64,000 nucleotides of DNA. It comes from Actinoplanes ianthinogenes. GTDB lineage: Bacteria; Actinomycetota; Actinomycetes; Mycobacteriales; Micromonosporaceae. The notes under the pieces were generated by a model. The model saw nothing but the letters and a program-made list of their open reading frames with translations, was not told the origin of the DNA and did not search any database. Each line of letters opens with the position of its first letter. Position 1 is the stretch's first letter. The position numbers were made by a program, and so were the translations under genes. Below, piece after piece: positions 9,369-18,963 of this stretch. The stretch is taken from the NCBI RefSeq assembly GCF_018324205.1, contig NZ_AP023356.1, positions 7,317,501 to 7,381,500 of the forward strand. The letters run 5' to 3'.

Positions 9369-10319
9369 ATGTTCATCCGCACTCTTGCCTCGACCACGCT
9401 CACCGCGACACTCACCCTCGCGCCGGCTGCCTTCGCGCCGGCTGCCTCGGCCGCGCCGTCGCACGTCACGATCGACGTCGACGGCGATCACGCCTTCCCG
9501 GAGAGCGTCACGACAGACCAGCAGTACGTCTACACCACCAGCATCGCCGACGGCACCGTTTACCGCGGTCACCTCGGGTCGAGCACGCTCGAGCCGTTTC
9601 TTCCCGGTGGTCGGAACGACCGGACCCAGGCCGCGGGCATCAAGGCCACCGGTAGTCGTCTGCTGGTCGCCGGCGCCTTCACGGGACGCTTCTTCGTCTA
9701 CACCAAGGATGGTCGGCTCGTCTCCTCGTACGCCGTCCCGGATACCGGCGAGCAAACCCTGGTCAACGACGCGGCCGTCACTCCCGGTGGAGACGTTTAC
9801 ATCACCGACTCGTTCAGGGCGGTCGTCTACCGCATTCCGGCTGCCGAGGTGAACGCACCCGCCACCGGTGCTCATCGGACCCTCCGGGTGGCTCACCGGC
9901 TGCCCGACTACGTCGCCGGCCAGTCCAACGGCAACGGCATCACCGTCACACCCGACGGCCGATCGCTGATCATCGGCTACTACTACAGCGGTGCCCTCTA
10001 CCGGCTCGACCTCGTCAGCGGCACGGTCCGCAAGATCGCCGCCCCGGCTCTGCCGAGCGCCGACGGGATAGCGCTGCGGGGGAACACCCTTTACCTCGCT
10101 CGTGCCGTGAACAACGAGATCGACGTCGTACGGCTGTCCGGTGACGCCACCCGAGCGGCGCTCGTCGCCACCCGTACCTACCCCGGAGCCGACACCACCA
10201 CCGGCGTCGCACTGAGCGGGAACCGACTACTCGTGACCAACTCCCAGATGGACACCTACCTGTACGGCGAACCACAAACCAGCCCGGACTTCACGGTGGA
10301 GAGTCTGCCGTTGCGCTGA
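9369..10319 (+). CDS. Secreted SMP-30/gluconolactonase-like beta-propeller protein
   Basis: A 316-residue exported protein. The signal peptide spans roughly residues 1-29, ending in AASA|AP. The mature part has repeated blade-like motifs (VNDAAVTPGGDVYITDS, NGITVTPDGRSLIIGYY, ADGIALRGNTLYLARAVNN), as expected of a six-bladed SMP-30/lactonase-type propeller. The substrate cannot be read from sequence. It lies 14 bases downstream of the NmrA-type gene, with GAAGGGAG as ribosome binding site, so it probably belongs to the same HxlR-controlled unit. Confidence 0.75.
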   Translation: MFIRTLASTTLTATLTLAPAAFAPAASAAPSHVTIDVDGDHAFPESVTTDQQYVYTTSIADGTVYRGHLGSSTLEPFLPGGRNDRTQAAGIKATGSRLLVAGAFTGRFFVYTKDGRLVSSYAVPDTGEQTLVNDAAVTPGGDVYITDSFRAVVYRIPAAEVNAPATGAHRTLRVAHRLPDYVAGQSNGNGITVTPDGRSLIIGYYYSGALYRLDLVSGTVRKIAAPALPSADGIALRGNTLYLARAVNNEIDVVRLSGDATRAALVATRTYPGADTTTGVALSGNRLLVTNSQMDTYLYGEPQTSPDFTVESLPLR

Positions 10320-10364
10320 CCCGGGACAGCGCCGAGTTCGTCGCGGCCGGCTGGGCTCGGAGCA

Positions 10365-11963
10365 TCACCTCCGTTGCCGGCGGTCCGCCACGTCGGCCAG
10401 CTCGTCGAGGTGGACACGGTTGCGTCCGGCCCGCTTGGCGGCGTACAGGGCCTCGTCGGCGCGACCGAGCAGGTCCGCGATGGAAGTGGCGCCGGGCATG
10501 GCGGCGGTGATGCCGATGCTGACCGTCACGGGCAGCTCGCCGGTGATCGGCGCCCACCGGTGGGCCAGCACCGCCTGCCGGAGATCCGCCACCTTCATGA
10601 TCGATTCCGGTGCCGCGGCGCCGGTCATCACCAGCAGGAACTCCTCGCCACCCAACCGGGCCGCGAAGCCGTCGGCGCCCACGTCGACCTGCGCCACCAG
10701 GCCGGCGAACGCCACCAGAACGGCGTCGCCGGCCTGGTGGGAGAGCGTGTCGTTGATCCGCTTGAAGTGGTCGAGATCGAGCAGGGCGGCGATCACCGGG
10801 GCCCCGCCGGCGGCGCCGCGGGCGAGCAGCGCGGGCAGGTGCTCGTCGACGAACCGGCGGTTGCGCAGCCCGGTCAGCGGATCGCGGCGGGCCTGGTCGC
10901 GGAACGACTCGGCCTGCTGGCGCGCGTCGGCGACCTCGTACGCCGCCTGCAGGTTACGGGCCTGCTTCTCCCGGTCGGCATCGCGCTGGCGCCGTTCGGC
11001 CGCGTTGGCCTCGCACAACCTGTGGTAGGCGTCCTCGAATCGGCCGGCGGAGGCGAGGACGGCGGCCTGCTCGGTCATCACCCCGGCGGCCAGACGGCCG
11101 AGCCCGTGACGTTCGCACAGCTCCGCGCTGCCGCCGAGCGCTGTCTGGGCGCCCTCCAGGTCACCCCGCCGGTGCCGGGCCATGCCGAACGTCAGCAGGT
11201 ACGCGGCCTGCGCGTCGGCTTCGACCGGGGCCTGCGGATACTGCTCGAGCGCGGCGAGGGCGGCTCGCTCGGCCTCCTCGACGTGCCCCAGCTCCAGCGC
11301 GACCCGGGCCACCGTGTCCAGCTCGGCGGCGTCCAGCGGCCGGCCGTGCGCCTCAGCGAGTGCCCGGAGCCGCTGCAGGACCGCCCAGGAGCGCCGCGGC
11401 TCGCCGGCCTCGTACTCGCTGTAGGCGTAGTTGTTCAGGGCGGTCATCTGACGTTCCAGGTGGCCGATCTCCGCGGCGGCCGCGAAGGCCTGCTCGAACC
11501 GTTCCCGCGCCGCCGCCATCGACCCGGTCGCCGCGAACGCGTCGGCCAGTTTGATCAGTGCCAGGATCCGTTCCGCCGGCGGTGTGTCGTCCCCCAGCGC
11601 CGTCACACACTGAAGCATGTGTTCCAGGCCGCCGCCCAGGTCACCGCTGTTGGTGGCGATCCGGGCCAGCAACCGGTGCGTGCGGGAGATCAGCCGCTGC
11701 GAGCCGTGTTCGGCCGCCCACCGGTGCACCTCGCCGATGAGCCCGGCCGCGGTCGCGACGTCGCCCTGACGCTCGACGGCCTCCGCCCGCAGCAGCGTCG
11801 CCCGCCAGAACACGTCACTGTCGCCGAGCGGCCGCAGCGTCTCGATCAGCCGGTCCAGGCGGGCGAGCGACTCGGTCAGGTCCCACCCGATCCGATCCTC
11901 GAGCACGTCCAGCTCGGCGGCGAGCTCCGGCGTCGAGTCCGCAGCCTTTCCGCGTGCCGCCAT
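10365..11963 (-). CDS. TPR-containing diguanylate cyclase (GGDEF)
   Basis: A 532-residue soluble protein. The N-terminal about 340 residues are alpha-helical TPR-like repeats. A linker helix and a GGDEF domain follow (about 350-520), starting at DPLTGLRNRRF, with the active-site motif GGEEF in RLGGEEFLLV. The metal-binding and catalytic residues look intact, so it should make c-di-GMP. There are no membrane segments; the TPRs probably provide protein-based input. It is divergently transcribed from the first pseudopilin cassette, with 170 bases between them, which suggests functional linkage. Confidence 0.88.
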   Translation of the reverse strand: MAARGKAADSTPELAAELDVLEDRIGWDLTESLARLDRLIETLRPLGDSDVFWRATLLRAEAVERQGDVATAAGLIGEVHRWAAEHGSQRLISRTHRLLARIATNSGDLGGGLEHMLQCVTALGDDTPPAERILALIKLADAFAATGSMAAARERFEQAFAAAAEIGHLERQMTALNNYAYSEYEAGEPRRSWAVLQRLRALAEAHGRPLDAAELDTVARVALELGHVEEAERAALAALEQYPQAPVEADAQAAYLLTFGMARHRRGDLEGAQTALGGSAELCERHGLGRLAAGVMTEQAAVLASAGRFEDAYHRLCEANAAERRQRDADREKQARNLQAAYEVADARQQAESFRDQARRDPLTGLRNRRFVDEHLPALLARGAAGGAPVIAALLDLDHFKRINDTLSHQAGDAVLVAFAGLVAQVDVGADGFAARLGGEEFLLVMTGAAAPESIMKVADLRQAVLAHRWAPITGELPVTVSIGITAAMPGATSIADLLGRADEALYAAKRAGRNRVHLDELADVADRRQRR

Positions 11964-12133
11964 TTGCTCACCGCTTCCTGATCGGGGGTGCGCTGTGCAC
12001 CGTGAGCCTTTCTTTCGGCGTCACCCGTCCGTTCCTGAGGCGTCGGGGGCAGTCGCCCTCAAGACAGGCGGCGTCGTGCCGATATGGGCGTGTCCATCTC
12101 GTGGGGGGTGGAGCGGTCATGGAGCGATGAGAG

Positions 12134-14026
12134 TTGGAAACCGTGTTCGGGGGCTACCAGGTGCCGAAGCGCGCCGCGGCGCGCGGTGCGGGCGACGGTG
12201 GGTTCACCATGCTCGAAATGGTGGTGTCCGCCGCGGTGATGTGCATCGTTCTCATGGGGTTGGGCGCCTTCTTCGTGCAAGCCATGTCGACCTCTCACCT
12301 GCAGGGTCAGCAACAGGCCAGCATGCGACTCGCCGCGGATGCCATGGACGCGCTCCGGGCGCCGCAGGTGGCGGCCTTGTTGTCCGAGCGCGCGCCGTGC
12401 GCTGCGGCATGCCCGGCGCCGGTGGCCAAGGCGGCACCGTTGCTGGCCGGCATCGAGCGATGGGATGCCGCCGCGGCGCCGACGTTCGTCACCACCGCGC
12501 CGTCCGCGGCCACCACCTCCTTCCCGGTGCCGCCGAGCTCGTCGAACGTCACGGTGAACGGGCTGACTTACCAGCGCTATCTCTACCTCGGTAAATGTTG
12601 GGAGCAGACGGGCGGGGGAGCCTGCACTGCCGATGACACCCAGCCGATCGCCATGGTTCGCGCGGTCGTCGGGGTGGCCTGGCCGTCGCACGCCTGCGCC
12701 AACGGCGCCTGCTCCTTCGCCACCTCCACGCTCTTCGGTGCCGGTGGGTCGGGCGACCCGGTGTTCAGCTCCGGCGCAGTCGCCGTGACCGCCGTGGCCG
12801 ACCAGGTCACCACGCTCGGATCGGCGATCGCGCCGCTGCCGCTGTCGGCCACCGGCGGCACCCAGCCGTACACCTGGTCGGTGACCGGGCTCCCGACCGG
12901 CCTGACGTTCGACCCGGCCACGACCTCCATCACCGGAACGCCCACGAGCGCCGGCAAATCGACGGTGACCGTGACCGTGACCGACGCCCGCGGCAGGACC
13001 GCCAAGGACACGTTCGTGTGGACCGTCGTCACCAAGCTCACGCTCGCCAAGATCGCGGACCAGGGCACCACGCAGGGTCGCAGTGTCACGCTGTCGCCGT
13101 CCGCCGCCGGTGGCACCACGCCGTACACGTGGTCCGCCAACGGCCTGCCGCGCGGCCTGTCGATCGACAGCACCACGGGGGCGATCACGGGTACGCCGGA
13201 CACTCTCGGAGCCTCGACCGTGACCGTCACCGTGACCGACGCCCGTAAGCAGTCCGTCAAGGTGTCCTTCGTGTGGACGATCTACTCGGCGCCACAACTG
13301 GCGGTTCCTCCGAAGCAGGACACCTACATCGACACTGCCGCGGTGCCGCTCCAGATGGTCGCCACCGATGGCGTCGGCCCCTACACCTGGACGGCCACCA
13401 GCCTGCGCGCCGGCATGTCGATCGGCTCCAGCACCGGTGTGATCAGCGGGACGCCCCTGGCGCTGGGTACCTCACACGTCGTGGTGACGGTCACGGACAG
13501 TCGTGGCGAGAGCGCCTCGGTGACCTTCGACTGGTCCATCGACAAGGCCCAGCAGCTGTACGACCCCACCACCACACAGCTGATCGTGGCCAACCCCTCG
13601 CTGTACACCTGGAGCGCCGTCAACCTGCCGCCGGGACTCTCCATCAACTCGGCGACCGGACTCGTGAGCGGCACGCCGACCACGGCCGGCACCTGGGACA
13701 TCCAGATCCTGCTCACCGACGCCGGCGGCACCGTGAAAAAGGTGCCCTTCAAGTGGACGATCTACGCACCCCTGACCCTCACGTCGCCGGGCGCCCAGTC
13801 CAGCTCGAAGGGTAAGGCGATTCCGTCGCTGCAACCGACCCAGACGGGTGGCGTCGGGCCGTTCACGTGGTCTGTCTCCGGACTGCCGGCCGGTCTCTCG
13901 ATCGATGCGAACACCGGTGTGATCACCGGGAAGCCGACGACCGTCGGAACGTCGACCGTGTACGTCACCGTGACCGACTACGCCGGCAACCGGAAGACGA
14001 CGTCCTTCACCTGGCAGGTGAGTTGA
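12134..14026 (+). CDS. Type IV prepilin-like protein with five Ig-like (He_PIG-type) repeats, cassette A
   Basis: About 630 residues. The type III signal reads GGFTMLEMVVSAAV: cleavage is predicted after G23, leaving F24 at +1 and E28 at +5, followed by a hydrophobic helix. The pilin body (to about residue 220) carries two Cys pairs (GKCWEQTGGGAC and SHACANGAC). Five Ig-like repeats follow, each with a GPYTW-type strand, GLPxGLSI and TGxITGTP, and a WTI/WQV end. The TTG at 12134 follows GGAGCGATGAG; an in-frame GTG at 12143 is an alternative. It is coupled to the next gene (TGATG). The role is probably an adhesive pseudopilin; the core assembly ATPase and platform genes are not in this window. 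Confidence 0.8.
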   Translation: METVFGGYQVPKRAAARGAGDGGFTMLEMVVSAAVMCIVLMGLGAFFVQAMSTSHLQGQQQASMRLAADAMDALRAPQVAALLSERAPCAAACPAPVAKAAPLLAGIERWDAAAAPTFVTTAPSAATTSFPVPPSSSNVTVNGLTYQRYLYLGKCWEQTGGGACTADDTQPIAMVRAVVGVAWPSHACANGACSFATSTLFGAGGSGDPVFSSGAVAVTAVADQVTTLGSAIAPLPLSATGGTQPYTWSVTGLPTGLTFDPATTSITGTPTSAGKSTVTVTVTDARGRTAKDTFVWTVVTKLTLAKIADQGTTQGRSVTLSPSAAGGTTPYTWSANGLPRGLSIDSTTGAITGTPDTLGASTVTVTVTDARKQSVKVSFVWTIYSAPQLAVPPKQDTYIDTAAVPLQMVATDGVGPYTWTATSLRAGMSIGSSTGVISGTPLALGTSHVVVTVTDSRGESASVTFDWSIDKAQQLYDPTTTQLIVANPSLYTWSAVNLPPGLSINSATGLVSGTPTTAGTWDIQILLTDAGGTVKKVPFKWTIYAPLTLTSPGAQSSSKGKAIPSLQPTQTGGVGPFTWSVSGLPAGLSIDANTGVITGKPTTVGTSTVYVTVTDYAGNRKTTSFTWQVS

Positions 14027-14712
14027 TGAAGACCCGGGTCCCGGTCTGGGCACGCCGCGCCCTGCCGCGTGGCGACGCCGGCGTCACGATGATCGACCTC
14101 GTGGTCGCCATGGTGCTCATGGCGATCATCGGGTCCATCGTGACCGGCGGCATCGCGCAGCTGTACCGGATGACCGACGCCACCGACCGGATGGACGAGG
14201 CCCAGTCGCAGGCGAGCCTGGCGTATTCCGGCCTCCAGCCGGAGATCGGTGTCGCCTACGACATCAGTGAGCCGGGCGCCGGAGCCGGCGGTGATCCCTC
14301 CGTCGAGTACGTCACCCAGGACGCGAACGGTCAGCGGATCTGCCACCAACTACGTCTCTCCGGCGGAATGCTGAAAGCACGCCAGTGGCCCGCGTCGGCG
14401 ACCACGGCAGCGGCAGTGTCGGCAACCGCCTGGCGGGTTCTCGCGTCAGGGCTTTCGGCACCCGGCACGCCGGACACCGATACCGGCGCGGCGGCGGCCC
14501 CGCAGACCCTCCACTTTCCCGACTTCTCGACACCTTCGCTGACGAACCTGCCGAGCGCCACGCCGCTGCAACTGCGCATCCGGCTCACCGCGACGGCCGG
14601 CGGGGCGAAGGGCTCGACCCGACGAGACACCCAGACCACCATCGTCGCGGCCAACAGCGCCGTCCGCTGGCACGACCCGGTTGCCTGCTCGCTAGGAAGG
14701 AACACGCCGTGA
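14026..14712 (+). CDS. PulJ/PilW-like minor pseudopilin, cassette A
   Basis: A 228-residue prepilin-like protein. The N-terminal signal is DAGVTMIDLVVAMVLMAI, with cleavage expected after G19. The +5 position is Asp24 instead of the usual Glu, an oddity discussed under findings. After the hydrophobic helix comes a globular domain with a conserved Cys (GQRICHQLRLSGG) and a C-terminal Cys, matching the paralog in cassette B. The ATG overlaps the preceding stop by one base, and the 3' end overlaps the next gene by four (GTGA), so the three genes form one operon. Confidence 0.78.
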   Translation: MKTRVPVWARRALPRGDAGVTMIDLVVAMVLMAIIGSIVTGGIAQLYRMTDATDRMDEAQSQASLAYSGLQPEIGVAYDISEPGAGAGGDPSVEYVTQDANGQRICHQLRLSGGMLKARQWPASATTAAAVSATAWRVLASGLSAPGTPDTDTGAAAAPQTLHFPDFSTPSLTNLPSATPLQLRIRLTATAGGAKGSTRRDTQTTIVAANSAVRWHDPVACSLGRNTP

Positions 14713-16247
14713 GCGTTCCACCACGTCCGCGGCCCTCGGCCGACGACCGCGGCTCGCTGCCCATAGCCCTCCTGGTCACCGTGGTGGCGACGAGCCTCAG
14801 CGCGATCCTGAGCACCCTGGTGGTCGCGCAGATCAGTACCACGCGATTCGACCAGCGCCGGGTCAACGGACTGCAATCCGCGCGTGCGGGTCTGGAAGTC
14901 GCCGTGGCCACGATCCAAGCGTCCACGTCGGGTGCCGTGCCGCAGGCGGCCCTCGCCACGGCAGCCGGCAACCCGCAGGGCGATCGCACCAAGTTGCCCT
15001 GCGTCACGGTGACTGATGGCTCGCCCACCGTCCAGGCCACCTATGCGGTCAGCTTCGACTACTACACGACGGACCCGCAGGACGGCGGCAGCCCGCTGCC
15101 CCCGTGTCAGGCCGGCCAGGGTCCCGTCGACCAGGCCGCCTACGTGCGATTGACGTCGACCGGGTTCGACCTTGCGGGCAAGGCGAGCGTAACGCTGACG
15201 GCCACGTATCCCTTGCTGTCCGGTGACCGGAACCTGGCCGGCGACACCATCCGGCTCGCCACGACCAACCTCTGCCTGGACGCGGGAGACTCGCCCAGCG
15301 CGGGCCAGCAACTCTCGCTGCGCAACTGCGCCGCCAGCACGAGGCCCAAGAGCCAGCTGTTCGCCTACGACCCCAGCCTGCAGATCAGGCTGGTGTCGTC
15401 GAATCCTCCCGACGGCCTGTGCGTGACCGCCCCACCGACGAGCGGCGCCTCCCTGACCCTCGCCTCGTGCGACACCACCACCGTCCCCGCCGGTCAGCAA
15501 TGGATCTCTTCGGGCCCCGGGCCATCCGGTGGCGGCACGTGGACCTCCTCGAACCGGACTCTCTGCTGGCGCGCAGCGGGTTCCGCGGCGGGCGTCCCCG
15601 TCAACCTCGACGCCGACTGCGGCACCGCGTCCACCTTCGTCTCGCGGGGCTCCGCCGGCGCCGGCGCGGCCGTGCTGGCGGACCGGAACCAATGGGTGGA
15701 TCACGCCGAGTTCAGCCGGTGCATGGACGTCGCCGGCAAGCGGGTCGCCGACGCCCGGCTGATCACCTATCCGTGCGGCCAGAGCCCGAGCCTGACGAGC
15801 GCTGACTGGAGCCAGCAGTGGGTGCCCGTGGACGCTACCGGCGGTCAAGCGGCAGTGCTCGCCAACGGGGCCGCCGGCGTGACAGACGTCCTGTTCACCG
15901 TGACCGACAACGACGGAAGCTCGATCAATCCCGACGGCAAGTACTGCCTGTGGAGCGCCGGAACCGCCGGGCAGAAGGTGCAGGCCAAGGCCTGCTCCGC
16001 GGCAACGGCCGGATACCGGTGGACGATCACCCGGAACACCGGCCAACCCGCGACCAGCTATCAGATCCGGGACGACCACGCCCTGTGCCTCACCGCTGTA
16101 GGACAGGACGTCCTCGCGGACGCGGGCGCACCGGCGAACGCAAGCGTCCTCCGCACCATGCTGTGCGACGGATCCGACCAGCAGAAATGGAACGCCCCGC
16201 CGGCGGTGCAGAACGCGTCGCCGCTGCTGAATGTGACGCAGCGGTGA
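14709..16247 (+). CDS. PilX/GspK-like minor pseudopilin with ricin-type lectin region, cassette A
   Basis: A 512-residue protein starting at GTG 14709. The N-terminus DDRGSLPIALLVTVV resembles a class of pseudopilins lacking Glu at +5, like GspK/PilX tip subunits. A pilin-like part of about 170 residues is followed by Cys-rich beta-trefoil-like repeats with QxW-type motifs (QQWISSG, QQWVPVD, QKWNAPP) typical of ricin-B carbohydrate-binding domains. This suggests a carbohydrate-binding tip on a pseudopilus. The paralog at 29744-31234 ends in an almost identical QKWNAPP motif. It is the last gene of the cassette. Confidence 0.75.
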   Translation: MSVPPRPRPSADDRGSLPIALLVTVVATSLSAILSTLVVAQISTTRFDQRRVNGLQSARAGLEVAVATIQASTSGAVPQAALATAAGNPQGDRTKLPCVTVTDGSPTVQATYAVSFDYYTTDPQDGGSPLPPCQAGQGPVDQAAYVRLTSTGFDLAGKASVTLTATYPLLSGDRNLAGDTIRLATTNLCLDAGDSPSAGQQLSLRNCAASTRPKSQLFAYDPSLQIRLVSSNPPDGLCVTAPPTSGASLTLASCDTTTVPAGQQWISSGPGPSGGGTWTSSNRTLCWRAAGSAAGVPVNLDADCGTASTFVSRGSAGAGAAVLADRNQWVDHAEFSRCMDVAGKRVADARLITYPCGQSPSLTSADWSQQWVPVDATGGQAAVLANGAAGVTDVLFTVTDNDGSSINPDGKYCLWSAGTAGQKVQAKACSAATAGYRWTITRNTGQPATSYQIRDDHALCLTAVGQDVLADAGAPANASVLRTMLCDGSDQQKWNAPPAVQNASPLLNVTQR

Positions 16248-16289
16248 CGGCCGGCCGCAATCCCGCTCAGCTGAGGTTGCTGCCACCGC

Positions 16290-16323
16290 CCGGTCTCACC
16301 CTCGTGCACGGGGACAAGACCGG
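16290..16323 (+). terminator. Possible weak hairpin after pseudopilin cassette A
   Basis: CCGGTC at 16290-16295 pairs with GACCGG at 16318-16323, with an inner CCC/GGG able to extend the stem. It lies 43 bases after the stop of the last cassette A gene. There is no U-tract, which is common in high-GC actinomycetes. Confidence 0.3.
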
Positions 16324-16386
16324 ATAGCCACATTTGTCGATGGTTGCCAGACTGGTCGTCGGTAGCCGGACGGCTTGAGGGGGCCC

Positions 16387-18849
16387 ATGTTCGGGCGGCT
16401 CGTGGTGGATCACCGGCGCCGGCTGGGGCTGACCCAGGAGGAGCTGGCGGCCCGGGCCGGGATCAGCGTGCGCACGATCCGCGAGCTGGAGGCCGGCCGG
16501 GTGCGGATGCCACGCCCCGCCTCGGCGCGGCTGCTCGCGGACGCCTTCGGCCTGGAGGGCGCCCAGCGCGACAGCTTTCTGCAGACCGGCTTCCCGTCCG
16601 CGGAGCGCACGGCGGTGCACTGCCTGCCCCGGCCGGCCACCCACTTCCGCGGGCGTTCCGGTGAGGTGGCCCGGCTGCTGACGGCTGTCCGGCGAGGCCG
16701 CAGCGACCGTCCGCTGGTCGTCGCCGTCGACGGCATGGCCGGGGTCGGCAAGACCGCTCTGGTTCTGGAAGTGGCGCACCAGGTCGCCGAGGACTACCCG
16801 CGGGCCCAGCTGTTCGTGGACCTGCACGGGCACAGCACGCAGGCGCCGGTCGAGCCGCTGGTGGCGCTCGGCCTGCTGCTCGGCCAGCTCGGCGTGCCCG
16901 CCCACGAGCTGCCCGACTCCCTGGACGCCCGGGTCGCCCGATGGCGCACCGAGCTGGCCACCACCCGGGTCGTCGTGGTGCTCGACAACGCCGCGGGCAG
17001 TGAACAGGTGCGGCCCCTGCTGCCCGGCCTCTCCTCAGCGCTCGTGCTGGTGACCAGCCGGCGCCGCCTGATGGGGCTGGACGCCGACGAGCACGTCACC
17101 CTCGACCCGCTCGACGAGGGCGCGGCCGTGTCGCTGCTCGCCGGCGTCGTCGGTGCGCAGCGCCTCGAGGGCCAGCACCGCTACGCCCGCGAGGTCGCCG
17201 GGCTGTGCGGAAACCTGCCGCTCGCCCTGCGGCTGACCGCGGCCCGGCTGCGCCACCGGCCCGCGTGGACGATGGCCGACCTGGCCGACCGGTTGCGCAA
17301 CGCCCAGCCGCCGGTGGTCCAGCTGGCGGCCGAGGGCCTGACCGTGTCGGCGGCGCTGACCCTGTCCTACCGGCAGCTCGGCCCGGCGGCCGCTGACCTG
17401 CTGCGGCGGCTGGGGCTGCCCAGCGGGGAGGACTTCGACGAGTACGCGGCGGCCGCGCTGATCGGCACCACACCGGCCGCCGTCCGTCCCGCCGTCGACG
17501 AACTGCTCGACGCCCACCTGCTGCACGAACGCGGCGATCGGCGGTACCGCCTGCACGACCTGGTCCGCGACTACGCCGCCCGGCTGGCCGCCGAGGTGGA
17601 CGACGAACCGGTCCGCCGGGCCGCGGCGCGGCGGCTGCTGGAGTACTACCTGCACTCGATGGTCACCGACCTGCCGGACGGCACGCTCATCGACGGGTTG
17701 CACACGCCGGACTGGGGTCCGCCGTCACCGCATCGCCGGGTCTTCGGCTCCGAGGCGGAGCGGATCCGGTGGGAGGAGACCGAGTGGCGCAACGTGCTCG
17801 CCGCCATCGGCCTCGCCGAGCGTCTCGGCATGGATCGGCTGGTGTGCCTGCTGGCCCGTGCGGTCTGGGGCTTCCACTGGCGCCGCGGCAACGCCGACAT
17901 CCTGATCACCGTGCAGCAGGCGGCGCTGGCCGCCGCCCAGCGCCTGGACGACCCCGACCTGACCGCGATGGCGCACAACTACCTGGCCGGAGCCCACGCC
18001 CGAAGCGGCCAGATGGCCCGGAGCCGGCACCACCTCGGGCAGGCGCTGCGCTGGTGGCGTGCGGCCGGCGCCGAGACGGCGGAGCTGTTGACGCGGGTCA
18101 ACCTGATGACGGTGGACATGCAGGGTGGCCGGTTCGACGAGGTGATCGCGCACGGCCACTGGGTCCTGGAACGGCCCGAACGCCCGGCGGAGGACGACGG
18201 CATGCGGCGCCGCCTCGCGGTCAACCGGGCGAACGCCCTGCGGATGCTCGGCGAGTGCCACACCACGCTGGGCCGGTACCGGAGCGCGCTGCGGTACCTG
18301 CGGCAGGCGGCGCGCTACCGGGCCGACCTCGGCGGCGAGGGCTACCGGTGGGCGTTCATCCTGTTCGAGATGGGCCGGGCGCACGCGCGGCTCGGGCACC
18401 GCGTGGTCGCGCCGCCGCTGCTGCGGCGAGCGCTGCTCTACTACGAGACGGCCGGGAACGAGACCGGGGCGGCCGAGGCGCTGGCCGAGCTCGGCATCAT
18501 CTGTCTGCACGCCGGTGACCTGGCGCAGGCGCTGCGACTGCACGAGTCGGCGGTGGAGCGTACCGAAAGGGCCGGCAGTCCTCAGGGACGCTGCTTCGCC
18601 CTCAACCGTCTCGGCGGCACCCGGCTGCGTGCCGGCGACGCGCGGGCGGCCGCCGACCTGCACCGGCAGGCGCTGGACCTTGCCCAGCGTGTCGATGCCC
18701 GGTACGAGGAGGCGGTCGCGCATGCCGGACTGGCTGCGGCACTCGCGGCCGACGACCCGGCGGTGGCCGCCCGGCACGAGCGTGCCGCCAGGCAACTGTA
18801 CGCCGCCATGCGGGCGGTCGATCCCCACCACGTCGACAGCTGCCGGTGA
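16387..18849 (+). CDS. XRE-type HTH / NB-ARC / TPR regulator (STAND ATPase)
   Basis: An 820-residue signal-transduction ATPase. Residues 1-70 form an XRE-type helix-turn-helix (RRRLGLTQEELAARAGISVR). An NB-ARC-like NTPase follows, with P-loop DGMAGVGKTAL at about 116-126, an RVVVVLDNA Walker B-like strand and a TSRRR sensor motif. The C-terminal half is TPR repeats. Such AfsR/GutR-like proteins are common transcriptional regulators in actinomycetes; the target is unknown. I took ATG 16387 because GAGGGGG lies directly upstream; an in-frame TTG at 16375 overlaps that ribosome binding site. A small secreted protein gene follows. Confidence 0.85.
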   Translation: MFGRLVVDHRRRLGLTQEELAARAGISVRTIRELEAGRVRMPRPASARLLADAFGLEGAQRDSFLQTGFPSAERTAVHCLPRPATHFRGRSGEVARLLTAVRRGRSDRPLVVAVDGMAGVGKTALVLEVAHQVAEDYPRAQLFVDLHGHSTQAPVEPLVALGLLLGQLGVPAHELPDSLDARVARWRTELATTRVVVVLDNAAGSEQVRPLLPGLSSALVLVTSRRRLMGLDADEHVTLDPLDEGAAVSLLAGVVGAQRLEGQHRYAREVAGLCGNLPLALRLTAARLRHRPAWTMADLADRLRNAQPPVVQLAAEGLTVSAALTLSYRQLGPAAADLLRRLGLPSGEDFDEYAAAALIGTTPAAVRPAVDELLDAHLLHERGDRRYRLHDLVRDYAARLAAEVDDEPVRRAAARRLLEYYLHSMVTDLPDGTLIDGLHTPDWGPPSPHRRVFGSEAERIRWEETEWRNVLAAIGLAERLGMDRLVCLLARAVWGFHWRRGNADILITVQQAALAAAQRLDDPDLTAMAHNYLAGAHARSGQMARSRHHLGQALRWWRAAGAETAELLTRVNLMTVDMQGGRFDEVIAHGHWVLERPERPAEDDGMRRRLAVNRANALRMLGECHTTLGRYRSALRYLRQAARYRADLGGEGYRWAFILFEMGRAHARLGHRVVAPPLLRRALLYYETAGNETGAAEALAELGIICLHAGDLAQALRLHESAVERTERAGSPQGRCFALNRLGGTRLRAGDARAAADLHRQALDLAQRVDARYEEAVAHAGLAAALAADDPAVAARHERAARQLYAAMRAVDPHHVDSCR

Positions 18850-18963
18850 GCTGCCGGTCGGCAGCCTGTTTCGGTACGCCCCCACGCCGCACCATGAGTG
18901 CATCCGAAGAGTCGCCGGCCCGCCGCGGCCGGCGATCCGGACACACGGGGAGGAGCAACCGCA

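Noticed and set aside
12059..13297. 412-codon antisense frame over the cassette A prepilin
   Set aside because: Arg/Gly-rich shadow; the plus-strand frame has a prepilin signal and Ig repeats.
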